Source: Microbacterium sp. ProA8
Lineage (GTDB): Bacteria > Actinomycetota > Actinomycetes > Actinomycetales > Microbacteriaceae
Reading direction: 5' to 3'
Length of the DNA: 64,000 nt
Assembly: GCF_039905635.1 (NCBI RefSeq)
Contig: NZ_CP157000.1
Span: forward strand, 2,418,001 to 2,482,000
This document shows positions 27,177 through 36,892 of the stretch, piece by piece. The position numbers and the translations under genes are program-made. The notes under the pieces were generated by a model. That model did not search any database and was not told where the DNA came from. It was given only the letters and a program-made list of their open reading frames with translations. Each line of letters opens with the position of its first letter. Position 1 is the stretch's first letter.

Positions 27177-28535
27177 CGACGCCGCCTCGCCGGCGGCGGT
27201 CGTGGCGGGCTCCCCGCTCCAGACATCCGGTCCGTCGAATCCGACATCGCGGGTGATCGTCAGCCCACCGCTCGGCGATACGCGGATCCGGAACGTCACC
27301 GCGTCTTCGAGCACGCGCAGCAGCGCGATGAAATCGTCTCCCTGCCAGCCTCCGGATACCGCGACCCGGTCGCCGAACCATTCGCGTTCTCCGTCGAGTG
27401 CGAGTTCGCCGACGGCCCATTCGTGCGGCGCGCAGGCGAGCTCGATCCCGTTGATCACCAGACACTCCCGCCCGATCCGCAGTCGCGCGATCGGTCCTGC
27501 GGTGTAGGCGTACTCGAGCTCCGTGTCGCGCCGCGCGCCGCCCGCCGGCGGGATCACGAGGGGCGCCGGAAGGGGAGCCGCGGCTTCTACGGTGTCGAAC
27601 GCGGGCAGCAGCTCGTTCCAGATCGCAGCGGCGGGCGGGCCCATGTCCGCCAGCCCTCCGGTGATCGCCACGACCGCATCCTGCTCGGGCAGCACGATGA
27701 CGTACTGGCCGAACGCCCCGTCGCCGCGGTAGGCGCCGTCGGGACACCGCCAGAACTGGAAGCCGTACCCCTGCTGGTCCCAGGCACCGCTCGCCGGGTC
27801 GCCGTTGGCGATCTGCGAGCTCGTCGCGAGGTCGATCCACTCCGCCGGCACCAGCTGATCGCCGCGCCATTCACCGCGCTGCAGCAGCAGCTGCCCGAAC
27901 GCGGCGAGCTCCTCGGCGCGGATCATCAGGCCGTAGCCGCCCGCGTCCACGCCGGTCGGGCTCTGCAGCCACCACGGCTCCTGGAAGCCGAGCGGCGCGA
28001 ACAGGCGCGGCGCGAGATAGTCGCTCAGCCGCTCACCGCTGCGGCGCTGCACGATCTCGGACAGGACGTAGGTGGCCGCGGTGTTGTACAGCCAGTGGGC
28101 TCCGGGCGGGAACTCCAGTTCGGCGGCGAGCGCCTCGCGGGCCCACTCGTCCGAGGCCTGCCAGTCCGGCTCTGCGGCGTGCCCCGTCGACATCGTCAGC
28201 AGGTGGCGGACGCTCAGCGCGCCGAGATGCGGTGACGGCTCCTCGGGCACGAGGTCGGGCAGCAGCTCGACGACGAGGTCGTCGAGCGCGAAGAGTCGCT
28301 CGTCGATCGCGAGCCCCACGGCCATCGACGTGAAGCTCTTGCTCACCGAGTACATCGCGTGCGGAGCATCCCGTTCATAGGGCGCCCACGTCGCCTCGAG
28401 CACCACATGGCCGTGCCTGATCACGGTCACCGTGTGGACGTGTCCGATCGCGTCGAGGGCCGACACGAGGCGCGCGAGTGCTGCGGAGGGAACCCCCTGG
28501 TCTTCGGGCCGCGATCGCGGCAGCAGATCGGTCAT
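27165..28535 (-). CDS. Class C beta-lactamase-like serine hydrolase
   Basis: 456 aa from the ATG at 28535; a GTG 9 nt further up is also possible. The catalytic SxxK is in MYSVSKSFTS (~residue 80) and a Tyr motif in LYNTAATYVLSE (~175). No signal peptide is visible, so it is probably cytoplasmic, like many family S12 esterases/peptidases rather than secreted beta-lactamases. A C-terminal ~110-residue beta-rich domain follows the hydrolase core. Substrate unknown. Confidence 0.85.
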   Translation of the reverse strand: MTDLLPRSRPEDQGVPSAALARLVSALDAIGHVHTVTVIRHGHVVLEATWAPYERDAPHAMYSVSKSFTSMAVGLAIDERLFALDDLVVELLPDLVPEEPSPHLGALSVRHLLTMSTGHAAEPDWQASDEWAREALAAELEFPPGAHWLYNTAATYVLSEIVQRRSGERLSDYLAPRLFAPLGFQEPWWLQSPTGVDAGGYGLMIRAEELAAFGQLLLQRGEWRGDQLVPAEWIDLATSSQIANGDPASGAWDQQGYGFQFWRCPDGAYRGDGAFGQYVIVLPEQDAVVAITGGLADMGPPAAAIWNELLPAFDTVEAAAPLPAPLVIPPAGGARRDTELEYAYTAGPIARLRIGRECLVINGIELACAPHEWAVGELALDGEREWFGDRVAVSGGWQGDDFIALLRVLEDAVTFRIRVSPSGGLTITRDVGFDGPDVWSGEPATTAAGEAASSVG

Positions 28536-28585
28536 CGTGCCCACAGTAGCGGCGAGCCCGACATCGGCTCCCGGCCGGGTGGCGC

Positions 28586-29581
28586 TCAGCCCGTGCGGGC
28601 GTCCCAGTCGTGATAGGGATCCCAGCCACCGCGGCCTTCGAACGGTCTGCCGTCGACGAGGACGGCGTGCTCGCCACGCGCCTGCACCGTGCCGACGCGC
28701 ACGAAGCCCCGCGGCAGCGCCCGGCCGGCCGGGAAGGCCGCCAGCAGCGCGTGGTCCTCGCCACCTCCGAGCGCCGATGCGGGATCCGCGCCGACGAGCG
28801 ACGATTCCAGCGCGAGCGTGACACCGGATGCCGCCGCCAGCCGGGAGGCGTCGAGCACGAGGCCGTCCGAGACATCCATCATCGCCGTGGCCCCCGCGTC
28901 CGCGGCATCGGGACCCAGCCAGACCGGAGGCGACGGCCGCAGCTGCGCGACGAGATCGGTGAGCTCCTCCGGCTCGAGCACGCGCTCGTCGACGGGGATC
29001 GGCGAGCCTGCGGCATCCGTGAAGCGCTCGAAGAGGATGCGCAGGCCCCGCGCCGCTCTGCCGAGCTCACCCGCGACCGCCACGACGTCACCCGCCCGCG
29101 CACCCGAGCGGAGCACGGGTGCGCGTCCCGCCAAGGCGCCGAGCGCCGTCACCGCGACGGTGAGGGTGTCGGATACGGTGAGGTCGCCGCCCTCGACCCG
29201 GCAGCCGGGCGCAAGATCGCGACAGGCGGCGCGGAGGCCGTCGGCGATGCCGGTGACGAACGACAGCCGCGTGGCGTCGGGCATCGCCAGCGCCACCAGC
29301 AGTGCGGTGGGCGTCGCACCCATCGCGGCGACGTCGGCGAGGTTGACGGCGGCCGCCTTGTAGCCGAGGTCGAAGGCGCTCGACCAGGCGAGCCGGAAGT
29401 CGGGGCCGTGGACGAGCGTGTCCACGGTGGCGACCACGCGGCCGTCGGCGGCCGCGATCACGGCGGCGTCGTCACCCGGACCGACGAGGGCGTTCGACTC
29501 GCCGAGCCGGTCCAGGATGCTGCGCAGAATGGTCCCCTCGCTCAGCTCTCCCACCGTCGGATCCCCGCGCTCGTCGTCCAC
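28586..29581 (-). CDS. thiL: Thiamine-phosphate kinase
   Basis: 331 aa, GTG start. Phosphorylates thiamine monophosphate to thiamine diphosphate. Family features are GPGDDAAVI, DTLVHGPDFRL, AVNLADVAAMGA and the later MMDVSDGLVLDASRLA. The cluster thiL / DUF3515 / ddl is conserved in actinobacteria. Divergent from the DUF3515 gene, with 57 nt between the two starts. Confidence 0.94.
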   Translation of the reverse strand: MDDERGDPTVGELSEGTILRSILDRLGESNALVGPGDDAAVIAAADGRVVATVDTLVHGPDFRLAWSSAFDLGYKAAAVNLADVAAMGATPTALLVALAMPDATRLSFVTGIADGLRAACRDLAPGCRVEGGDLTVSDTLTVAVTALGALAGRAPVLRSGARAGDVVAVAGELGRAARGLRILFERFTDAAGSPIPVDERVLEPEELTDLVAQLRPSPPVWLGPDAADAGATAMMDVSDGLVLDASRLAAASGVTLALESSLVGADPASALGGGEDHALLAAFPAGRALPRGFVRVGTVQARGEHAVLVDGRPFEGRGGWDPYHDWDARTG

Positions 29582-29638
29582 CCCACCACGCTACCGCCGG
29601 CGGCGAAGCCGTCCGCCGCGCCGGGTTAGCCTGGAGCG

Positions 29639-30148
29639 GTGCGTGTTCCTCCCTCCCCGGTCGCGATCCGACTGGTCGCGATCGGATTGGCGGCCGTCGC
29701 CGCGATCGGCCTGACGGGGTGCACCTCGACCGTCGACCTCGATCCGGCCGAGTCGGCGAACGACCCGCTGTGCGCGGAGATCACGTCGAACCTGCCCGGG
29801 ACGGTCAGCGGACAGCCCCGACGGTGGACGGACGCCCAGGCCACCGGCGCGTGGGGCGAACCCGCGAAGGTGCTGCTGACATGCGGCGTCGAGCCTCCAG
29901 GGCCGACGGTGCTGCGGTGCGAGAGCGTGGCGGGCGTCGACTGGATCATCGACGACTCCGACGCGCCGCGCTTCCGGTTGACGACGTTCGGCCGCACCCC
30001 CGCCGTCGAGATCTACCTCGACACCACCGCCGATGAGGCCGGCGAGGGGGCGTCCAGCCGCGACGTCCTGGATGCGCTGTCGCCGATCGTGAGCGTGCTG
30101 CCGGTCGACGGCGAGTGCCTCGAACGCGGCGCCACGCCCGCCCCCTGA
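29639..30148 (+). CDS. DUF3515 family lipoprotein
   Basis: 169 aa, GTG start. A lipoprotein signal peptide ends in GLTGC (Cys28). The mature part has ANDPLCAEI, the WTDAQATGAWGEPAKVLLTC segment and an AVEIYLDT strand typical of DUF3515, an actinobacterial family of unknown role found beside ddl and thiL. The context suggests an envelope function. It converges on ddl. Confidence 0.88.
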   Translation: MRVPPSPVAIRLVAIGLAAVAAIGLTGCTSTVDLDPAESANDPLCAEITSNLPGTVSGQPRRWTDAQATGAWGEPAKVLLTCGVEPPGPTVLRCESVAGVDWIIDDSDAPRFRLTTFGRTPAVEIYLDTTADEAGEGASSRDVLDALSPIVSVLPVDGECLERGATPAP

Positions 30149-30218
30149 CACGCCGGCGCTCGGGACGGCGCAGACCACGCCGACGCACGGCTCGGCCGGA
30201 CGCCGGCCAACGCGGGCC

Positions 30219-31337
30219 TCAGCGCGCGTTCGCGGTCGCCGTCACGCGCGTGGTGCGCTCGAGCGCCGTGTCGACGAGCTCGGTGATCAGCTGCGGGTAC
30301 GACACACCCGAGGCGATCCAGCACTTCGGGAACATGGAGATCGGGGTGAATCCCGGCATGGTGTTCAGCTCGTTGACGTAGAGGCCGTCGTTCGTCAGGA
30401 AGAAGTCCACGCGGGCGAGTCCCTTGCCGTCCACCGCCTGGAACGCACGGATGCCGAGCTCCTGGATCGCCGAGATCTCGGCGTCCGTCAGGTCGGCCGG
30501 ACAGACGACCTCGGCACCCTCGCCGCCGAGGTACTTGCCCTCGAAGTCGTAGAACTCCCGTGTCGTCAGCACGATCTCGCCGGGCAGCGATGCGCGGGCG
30601 ATCGCGCCCCCGCGCCCCTCGAGGATCGCCACCTCGACCTCGCGGCCCACGATGGCCGACTCGATGAGCACCTTGTCGTCCTCGGCGAACGCCAGTTCCA
30701 GGGCTTCCGCGAGCTCGGAGGAATCATGCACCTTCGAGACGCCGACGCTCGACCCCGCGCGCGCAGGCTTGACGAACGTGGGCTCGCCGAGGGCTGCGGC
30801 ATCGGCTCGCACACCCTCGGGGTCGCTCTCCCAGCGCGCACGGGTGACCGTCACCCAGGGCGACACCGGCACGCCGGCGGCGGCGAGCACGATCTTCATG
30901 AAGTGTTTGTCCATGCACAGCGCGGAGTCCAGGACACCGCCGCCTGCATACGGGATGCCGAGCGTGTCGAAGAAGCCCTGGACGGTGCCGTCCTCGCCGT
31001 GCAGGCCATGGAGGATCGGCAGCACCACGTCCAGGCGGCCGAGCTCGTCCACCGAGCCGTCGGCCCGGCGCACGCGCAGCGTCCGGTCGGCGCCGCCTTC
31101 GGGCCACACGACGCGCGTGCCGTTGTCGACGACTTCGGGCAGCCGGTCGGCATCGAGCGCGAACTTGTCGGGATCGTCGTCCTCGAGCACGAACACGCCG
31201 TCGCGGGTGATCCCGATCGGGATCACCCGGTAACGGTCACGGTCGATCGCCCGGAGCACCCCGCCCGCCGTTGCGGAACTGATCGAGTGCTCGCTGGATC
31301 GACCGCCAAAGAGCACCGCCACCGCCGGCTTGTCCAT
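30219..31337 (-). CDS. ddl: D-alanine--D-alanine ligase
   Basis: 372 aa. ATP-grasp enzyme that makes D-Ala-D-Ala for peptidoglycan. The start VAVLFGGRSSEHSIS is conserved and fixes the ATG at 31337. LHGLHGEDGTVQGFFDTLGI and the catalytic C-terminal DFFLTNDGLYVNELNTMPGF are present. The start lies 101 nt inside the end of gpsA in a different frame, an unusually long overlap. Last gene of the leuC-leuD-murA-plsC-gpsA-ddl run. Confidence 0.96.
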   Translation of the reverse strand: MDKPAVAVLFGGRSSEHSISSATAGGVLRAIDRDRYRVIPIGITRDGVFVLEDDDPDKFALDADRLPEVVDNGTRVVWPEGGADRTLRVRRADGSVDELGRLDVVLPILHGLHGEDGTVQGFFDTLGIPYAGGGVLDSALCMDKHFMKIVLAAAGVPVSPWVTVTRARWESDPEGVRADAAALGEPTFVKPARAGSSVGVSKVHDSSELAEALELAFAEDDKVLIESAIVGREVEVAILEGRGGAIARASLPGEIVLTTREFYDFEGKYLGGEGAEVVCPADLTDAEISAIQELGIRAFQAVDGKGLARVDFFLTNDGLYVNELNTMPGFTPISMFPKCWIASGVSYPQLITELVDTALERTTRVTATANAR

Positions 31338-32373
31338 TCGTCGTCCTCTCGCCCTGGGGGGTGTCGTCGTCTGTTGTGAGATGCGGCGCGATGTCGCGCG
31401 GATTCATGGTGCCGTCCAGCACCATCTTGACCTGCTCGACGATCGGCATCTGCACGCCCACTTCTCGTGCGAGCTGCAGGATGGGCGCGACCGAAGCGAG
31501 CCCCTCCGCCGTCTGGTTCATCTGCTTGACCACGTCGTCGAAACGATATCCCTGGCCGAGCAGGCGTCCCGCCGTGTTGTTGCGGCTGAGCGGCGACTGG
31601 CACGTCGCGATGAGGTCGCCGAGGCCCGCGAGGCCCTGGAGGGTCTCGGGCTGGGCGCCGAAGGCGACCGCGAAGTCCGTCATCTCGACGAGACCGCGCG
31701 TGATGATCGACGCCTTCGTGTTCTCGCCGTAGCCCACGCCGTCCACGATGCCGATGGCGACCGCGATCAGGTTCTTGAGCACGCCGCCGAACTCGGTGCC
31801 GATCACGTCGGTGTTCACGAACGTGCGGAAGTACTGGTTGCGCGCGCGGCGGGCGACCGCCTCCGCGGTCTCCTGGCTGGTCGACGAGATGACGGCGGCG
31901 GTCGGCTGCTCGCGCGCGATCTCGAGGGCGAGGTTGGGTCCCGAGGCGACCGCGATGCGCGCGGGATCGCAGTGCAGCTCCTGCTCGATCACCTGGCTCA
32001 TGCGCAGGCCGGTGCGCCGCTCGACGCCCTTCATCAGCGAGACGATGGGCGCGTCGCTCTGCGCGATGAGCGGCCGCACCGCCTTGAGGTTCTGGCGCAC
32101 CGCCTGGCTCGGAATCGACAGGTAAACCTGCTCCGCGCCCTCGAGCGCCTCCGAGAGGTGGTGGGTGGCGTGCATGTCGCGCGGCAGGTTGATGCCCGGA
32201 AGGTACTCGCTGTTGCGCTTGCCCTCCTGGATCTCGCTCGCCAGCTCCGGGCGACGCGCCCACATGGTCACGTGCGCACCGCCGTCGGCGAGGATCTTGC
32301 CGAACGTCGTTCCCCAGCTGCCCGCGCCGACCACGGCGACGCGCGGGCGCGCGGCATCCTGCCTACGGCTCAA
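31237..32373 (-). CDS. gpsA: Glycerol-3-phosphate dehydrogenase (NAD(P)+)
   Basis: 378 aa. Reduces dihydroxyacetone phosphate to sn-glycerol-3-phosphate for phospholipids. The Rossmann motif VVGAGSWGTTFGKILADGG and the active-site GGVLKNLIAVAIGI/ENTKAS are clear. The start is a TTG overlapping the plsC stop. The normal protein should end near NPRDIAPHL; here the frame runs on for ~40 residues through the start of ddl as a Gly/Arg-rich tail. This is either a real extension or the result of a lost stop codon. Confidence 0.93.
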   Translation of the reverse strand: MSRRQDAARPRVAVVGAGSWGTTFGKILADGGAHVTMWARRPELASEIQEGKRNSEYLPGINLPRDMHATHHLSEALEGAEQVYLSIPSQAVRQNLKAVRPLIAQSDAPIVSLMKGVERRTGLRMSQVIEQELHCDPARIAVASGPNLALEIAREQPTAAVISSTSQETAEAVARRARNQYFRTFVNTDVIGTEFGGVLKNLIAVAIGIVDGVGYGENTKASIITRGLVEMTDFAVAFGAQPETLQGLAGLGDLIATCQSPLSRNNTAGRLLGQGYRFDDVVKQMNQTAEGLASVAPILQLAREVGVQMPIVEQVKMVLDGTMNPRDIAPHLTTDDDTPQGERTTNGQAGGGGALWRSIQRALDQFRNGGRGAPGDRP

Positions 32374-33127
32374 GGCGCCCCGTCTCCTTCTGGCCGTGAT
32401 CGGCCGGGTTCCAGCGCTCGGGCGGTGCCGGCTCTCCGCGCAGCTGCGAGAGCAGGCCCGCGATGTCGGCCATCACCACGTCGGTCGCCTCGACGAGCGC
32501 CGACTGCGAAGACGCCCGTCCGACGTAGGCCGACAGGTCGACGGGGTCGCCGATGACCACGCGCACACGGCGGCGCAGCGGCCAGAGCTTGAGCTTGCCG
32601 TAGCGCGGCAGCACCTGCTGGGCGCCCCAGTGAGCCATCGGGATGACAGGGATGCCGCCGGCCAGCGCGAGACGGACGGCGCCGGTCTTGCCACGCATGG
32701 GCCACAGCTCGGGCTCGCGGGTGAGCGAGCCCTCGGGGTAGACGATCACGCCGCGACCGTGCTCTACCAGGGTCTCGGACGCCTCGAGCGTCGCGCGGGC
32801 CGAGGCGGCGGAGGCGGCGCGCGCGACCGGCACCATGCCCGTCGCCCTCAGCGCCCATCCCAGCACGGGCACGCGGAACAGGCTCTCCTTCGCCATGAAC
32901 CGGGGCGCCCGGCCACTGCGCCACACCGCGAGTGCGACCACGAGGGGGTCGACTTCACTGAGGTGGTTCGGTGCGAGGACGTAGGCCCCGTCGCGAGGCA
33001 GCTTCTCCTGGCCGTCGATCTCGAGCTTGAACAGCAGGCTCAGCAGGGGCACCACGATGGCCGCAAGCGGCCAGAAGGCGCTCGGACGCGTCTTCTCGGG
33101 GGATGCGCGCCGGCGTTTCGTCGCCAC
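32363..33127 (-). CDS. 1-acyl-sn-glycerol-3-phosphate acyltransferase (PlsC-like)
   Basis: 254 aa, GTG start. An N-terminal hydrophobic anchor (FWPLAAIVVPLLSLLF) precedes the PlsC domain: HX4D in NHLSEVDPL, then MAKESLFRVP, GMVPVAR and YPEGSLTREPEL. It acylates lysophosphatidic acid to phosphatidic acid at the membrane. Next to gpsA, which supplies glycerol-3-phosphate, so the pair serves phospholipid synthesis. It starts 4 nt after the murA stop and overlaps gpsA by 11 nt. Confidence 0.9.
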   Translation of the reverse strand: MATKRRRASPEKTRPSAFWPLAAIVVPLLSLLFKLEIDGQEKLPRDGAYVLAPNHLSEVDPLVVALAVWRSGRAPRFMAKESLFRVPVLGWALRATGMVPVARAASAASARATLEASETLVEHGRGVIVYPEGSLTREPELWPMRGKTGAVRLALAGGIPVIPMAHWGAQQVLPRYGKLKLWPLRRRVRVVIGDPVDLSAYVGRASSQSALVEATDVVMADIAGLLSQLRGEPAPPERWNPADHGQKETGRLEP

Positions 33128-33131
33128 CGGG

Positions 33132-34514
33132 CTATCCGATGACGTCGAAGTCGGCGCCGAGCATGTCGAGCTTGGCGAGGAACTTCTCGTACCCGCGCCG
33201 GATGATGCCGACGTTGCGCACGATCGACTCGCCCTCTGCCGCGAGTGCCGCGATCACGTAGCTGTACCCGCCTCGCAGGTCGGGGACGACGACGTCGGCG
33301 CCATGGAGCGCGGTCGGCCCGTTGATCACGGCGGCCTGCTCGAGAGCGCGCCGGGGAACGCGGCGTCCGACCGTGTCGAGACCCTGGGGATGCACCACGA
33401 TGTCGGCGCCCATCAGGTTGAGCGCGTCGGTGAAGCCCAGACGGTTCTCGTACACCGTCTCGTGGACGGTCGAGGTGCCTTCGGCCTGCGTGAGCGCCAC
33501 GATCAGGGGCTGCTGCCAGTCGGTCATGAAGCCGGGGTGCACGTCGGTCTCGACCACGACGGGCTTGAGCGCGCCGCCGCGGCGGAACTGGATGCCGTCC
33601 TCCCGGACGTCGAACCAGCCTCCGGCCTTGCGGAACACGTTGAGGAAGGTCAGCATCTCCTGCTGCTTCGCCCCGCCGACGAAGATGTCGCCGTCGGTGG
33701 CGAGAGCGGCGCAGGCCCAGGACGCGGCCTCGTTGCGATCGAAGATCGCGCGGTGGTCGTAGCCCTGCAGCGTGTCGACACCCTCGATGAGGATCACGCG
33801 GTTGGGCTCGTACGAGATGATCGCGCCCATCTTCTGAAGGACCGCGATGAGATCCATGATCTCGGGCTCGATGGCGGCGTTGCGCAGCTCCGTCGTGCCC
33901 TTGGCCTTGACCGCCGTGAGCAGCACCTGCTCCGTCGCGCCGACACTCGGGTAGGGCAGCTCGATGTTCGCACCGTGCAGCCCCTGGGGCGCCGTGATCC
34001 GGATGCCCTCGTAGCTCTTGTCGACGACCGCCCCGAACGCGCGCAGCGCGTCCATGTGGAAGTTGATCGGCCGGTCGCCGATGCGGCAGCCGCCGAGGTC
34101 GGGGATGAGCGCCTCGCCGAGCAGATGCAGCAGCGGTCCGCAGAACAGGATCGGGATGCGCGACGCTCCGGCGTGGGCGTCGATCTCTTCGAAGTGGGCC
34201 GACACCGCGCCGCTGGGGTCGAAGTGGAACGTGCCCTCTTCTTCACCCTCGTCGACCCGAACGCCGTGGACCTCGAGCAGCGAGCGGACCACATGCACGT
34301 CGCTGATGTCGGGGACATCGCGCAGGGTGCTCGCGGTCTCGCCGAGAAGGGCCGCGACCATCGCCTTGGTGACGAGGTTCTTCGCGCCCTTGACCTCGAC
34401 CCGGCCGGTGAGCGGCCGCCCGCCCCTGATCGCCAGGACTTCTCCGGTCACTTCCTGTTCCTCCGCTTCGGCGGCTGTGCTCTCGCCGGCGGCGACATTC
34501 AGAAGTGGCTTCAT
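33132..34514 (-). CDS. murA: UDP-N-acetylglucosamine 1-carboxyvinyltransferase
   Basis: 460 aa from the ATG at 34514, with GAGGA upstream. Catalyses the first committed step of peptidoglycan synthesis. After a ~25-residue Glu/Ala-rich lead, VKGAKNLVTKAMVAALL opens the conserved fold. The catalytic loop GGCRIGDRP has Cys143 rather than the Asp of mycobacterial MurA, so fosfomycin could in principle react. The C terminus DMLGADF is typical. The frame is open ~65 codons upstream, but those are not conserved. It follows leuD by 77 nt. Confidence 0.95.
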   Translation of the reverse strand: MKPLLNVAAGESTAAEAEEQEVTGEVLAIRGGRPLTGRVEVKGAKNLVTKAMVAALLGETASTLRDVPDISDVHVVRSLLEVHGVRVDEGEEEGTFHFDPSGAVSAHFEEIDAHAGASRIPILFCGPLLHLLGEALIPDLGGCRIGDRPINFHMDALRAFGAVVDKSYEGIRITAPQGLHGANIELPYPSVGATEQVLLTAVKAKGTTELRNAAIEPEIMDLIAVLQKMGAIISYEPNRVILIEGVDTLQGYDHRAIFDRNEAASWACAALATDGDIFVGGAKQQEMLTFLNVFRKAGGWFDVREDGIQFRRGGALKPVVVETDVHPGFMTDWQQPLIVALTQAEGTSTVHETVYENRLGFTDALNLMGADIVVHPQGLDTVGRRVPRRALEQAAVINGPTALHGADVVVPDLRGGYSYVIAALAAEGESIVRNVGIIRRGYEKFLAKLDMLGADFDVIG

Positions 34515-34591
34515 CCGGGTGGTCCTCACTTGGTGTGCACGAGGGGGCTTTGAGAGGGTCGCGCGCCCGGGTTGTGGGCGCACGGCCCGGC

Positions 34592-35212
34592 TTACGGGAC
34601 GGGGAGTGTCCGCGGCCGCCACGCCTCTCGGCGAGCCTCGAACTGCGCGATCTTGTCTTCGTCGCGCAGCGTGAGCCCGATGTCGTCGAGCCCTTCGAGA
34701 AGCCGCCACCTAGTGTAATCATCGATCTCGAAAGCGAATTCCAGGCGCTCCGCGGAACTCGCTGCCGGGTCGCCGATCGTCGCCGTGCGCGCCGAGAGGT
34801 CCACCGTCATGGTGACACCGGGGTTCGCGTCGATCGCCGCCCAGGCGGCCTCGAGGTCCGCCTCGGAGATCACGCCCGCCACGAGCCCCTGCTTGCCGGC
34901 GTTGCCGCGGAAGATGTCGGCGAACCGCGGGCTCAGCACGACCTTGAAGCCGAAGTCGCGGAGGGCCCAGACGGCGTGCTCGCGGCTCGAGCCCGTGCCG
35001 AAGTCCGGCCCGGCGACGAGGATGCTCGCGCCCGCGTAGGCCGGCTGATTGAGCACGAACCCGGGGTCCTGACGCCAGCTGGCGAACAGCGCGTCTTCGA
35101 ACCCTGTCTTGGTGACCCGCTTGAGGTATACCGCCGGGATGATCTGGTCCGTGTCGACCGCCGACCGCTTCAGCGGGGCGGCGATGCCGGTGTGCGTCGT
35201 GAACGCGTCCAT
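34592..35212 (-). CDS. leuD: 3-isopropylmalate dehydratase small subunit
   Basis: 206 aa. Forms isopropylmalate isomerase with LeuC in leucine synthesis. The opening [20 protein letters not shown] and [19 protein letters not shown] are characteristic, and the length is standard. ATG one base after the leuC stop (TGACATG), so the two subunits are translationally coupled. Confidence 0.96.
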   Translation of the reverse strand: MDAFTTHTGIAAPLKRSAVDTDQIIPAVYLKRVTKTGFEDALFASWRQDPGFVLNQPAYAGASILVAGPDFGTGSSREHAVWALRDFGFKVVLSPRFADIFRGNAGKQGLVAGVISEADLEAAWAAIDANPGVTMTVDLSARTATIGDPAASSAERLEFAFEIDDYTRWRLLEGLDDIGLTLRDEDKIAQFEARREAWRPRTLPVP

Positions 35213-35213
35213 G

Positions 35214-36686
35214 TCAGGCCTCCGAACCCTGTGCGGCGGCTGCGACAGCCGTGGGAAGATCGCTCGGGCTGGCGAGACGGCCCATGACGGCGGTCGCCGC
35301 GGCGACCAGCGGCGACACGAGGTGCGTACGCCCGCCCTTGCCCTGACGACCTTCGAAGTTGCGGTTGCTCGTCGAGGCGCAGCGCTCGCCCGGCGCGAGC
35401 TGGTCGGGGTTCATGCCGAGGCACATCGAGCAGCCGGCGAAGCGCCACTCGGCGCCGAACTCCTGGAAGACCTTGTCGAGGCCCTCGGCCTCCGCCTCGA
35501 GGCGGACGCGCGCGGATCCGGGCACGACCATGACCCGCACCCCGTCCGCCTTGCGGTGACCCTGGATGACCGATGCGAACGCGCGGAGATCCTCGATGCG
35601 GCTGTTGGTGCACGAGCCCATGAAGACGGCGTCGACGGGCACCTCTTTGAGCGGGGTGCCGGGGGCGAGGTCCATGTACTCGAGGGCACGCTCGGCGGCG
35701 GCCCGCTCGTTGGCGTCGGCGAAGTCGTCGGGCGACGGCACGGCGCCCGACAGCGACACGCCCTGCCCGGGGTTGGTGCCCCACGTGACGAAGGGCTCGA
35801 GCTCGTTCGCGTCGAGGAACACCTCGGCGTCGTACACGGCGCCCTCGTCGCTGGGGAGCGTGCGCCAGTAGGCGACGGCATCCTCCCAGTCCTGGCCCTG
35901 CGGCGCATGCGGGCGGCCCTTGACGTAGTCGAAGGTGATGTCGTCGGGCGCGATCATGCCGGCGCGGGCACCGGCCTCGATCGACATGTTGCACATCGTC
36001 ATGCGCCCCTCCATCGAGAGGGAGCGGATGGCCGAGCCGCGGAATTCGAGCACGTAGCCCTGGCCGCCGTTGGCGCCGATCTTCGCGATGATCGCGAGGA
36101 TGACGTCCTTGGCGGTCACGCCCGGCTTCAGCTCGCCCTCGACCGTGATCGCCATGGTCTTGAAGGGCTTGAGCGGCAGCGTCTGGGTGGCCATCACGTG
36201 CTCGACCTCGCTGGTGCCGATGCCGAACGCCATCGCGCCGAACGCGCCGTGCGTGGAGGTGTGGCTGTCGCCGCACACGACGGTGATGCCGGGCATCGTC
36301 AGGCCCAGCTGAGGACCGACGACGTGGACGATCCCCTGCTCCTTGTCGCCCAGCGAGTGCAGGCGCACACCGAACTCCTCGGCGTTGCGGCGCAGCGTCT
36401 CGATCTGCGTGCGGCTCGTCAGATCGGCGATCGGCTTGTCGATGTCGAGCGTGGGGGTGTTGTGGTCCTCGGTCGCGATCGTCAGGTCGAGCCGGCGCAC
36501 CGGACGGCCCTCCGCGCGCAGGCCGTCGAACGCCTGCGGGCTCGTGACCTCGTGCACCAGGTGCAGGTCGATGTAGATGAGGTCCGGCTGGCCGTTCTCG
36601 CCGTGGACGACGACATGGTCGTCCCATACCTTTTCGGCCAGGGTGCGGGGGCGATCGGGGATGCCGGACGCGTCGGTGATGCTCAT
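35214..36686 (-). CDS. leuC: 3-isopropylmalate dehydratase large subunit
   Basis: 490 aa from the ATG at 36686, which has AGAGGAG upstream. An aconitase-family enzyme holding a [4Fe-4S] cluster. Cluster ligands are the Cys in [12 protein letters not shown] and both Cys in [32 protein letters not shown] is the substrate loop. A longer frame begins 12 codons upstream, but the ribosome site favours 36686. The 5' region holds a hairpin (36746-36780). Confidence 0.96.
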   Translation of the reverse strand: MSITDASGIPDRPRTLAEKVWDDHVVVHGENGQPDLIYIDLHLVHEVTSPQAFDGLRAEGRPVRRLDLTIATEDHNTPTLDIDKPIADLTSRTQIETLRRNAEEFGVRLHSLGDKEQGIVHVVGPQLGLTMPGITVVCGDSHTSTHGAFGAMAFGIGTSEVEHVMATQTLPLKPFKTMAITVEGELKPGVTAKDVILAIIAKIGANGGQGYVLEFRGSAIRSLSMEGRMTMCNMSIEAGARAGMIAPDDITFDYVKGRPHAPQGQDWEDAVAYWRTLPSDEGAVYDAEVFLDANELEPFVTWGTNPGQGVSLSGAVPSPDDFADANERAAAERALEYMDLAPGTPLKEVPVDAVFMGSCTNSRIEDLRAFASVIQGHRKADGVRVMVVPGSARVRLEAEAEGLDKVFQEFGAEWRFAGCSMCLGMNPDQLAPGERCASTSNRNFEGRQGKGGRTHLVSPLVAAATAVMGRLASPSDLPTAVAAAAQGSEA

Positions 36687-36745
36687 TGCTTGTCGTTCTC
36701 CTCTGTGGGACTGTGCCCGCATGGGGTGGGCCCGCGACGAACTCC

Positions 36746-36780
36746 GCGACGAGAGAGGCCTGGAAACTAGGACTCGTCGC
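36746..36780 (-). promoter_or_regulatory. Hairpin in the leuC 5' region
   Basis: GCGACGAG (36746-36753) and CTCGTCGC (36773-36780) are perfect 8-bp inverted repeats around a 19-nt loop, 60-95 nt before leuC. A TAATCT-like -10 lies near 36820 on the minus strand. It could be an attenuator or operator. No leucine-rich leader peptide was found, so its role is open. Confidence 0.4.
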
Positions 36781-36892
36781 GGCCGCTAAGGAGAAGGCGA
36801 GCGATCCGCACGGGGCCAGATTACCACTCGACCGCACGACACCGGGTCGCGTCCGACGTCGGTGGACGTCAGGCGCGACCCGGGGAGTGCGA

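Noticed and set aside
36687..36892. T-box or leucine leader peptide before leuC
   Set aside because: No T-box core sequence and no run of leucine codons could be found; only a simple inverted repeat.
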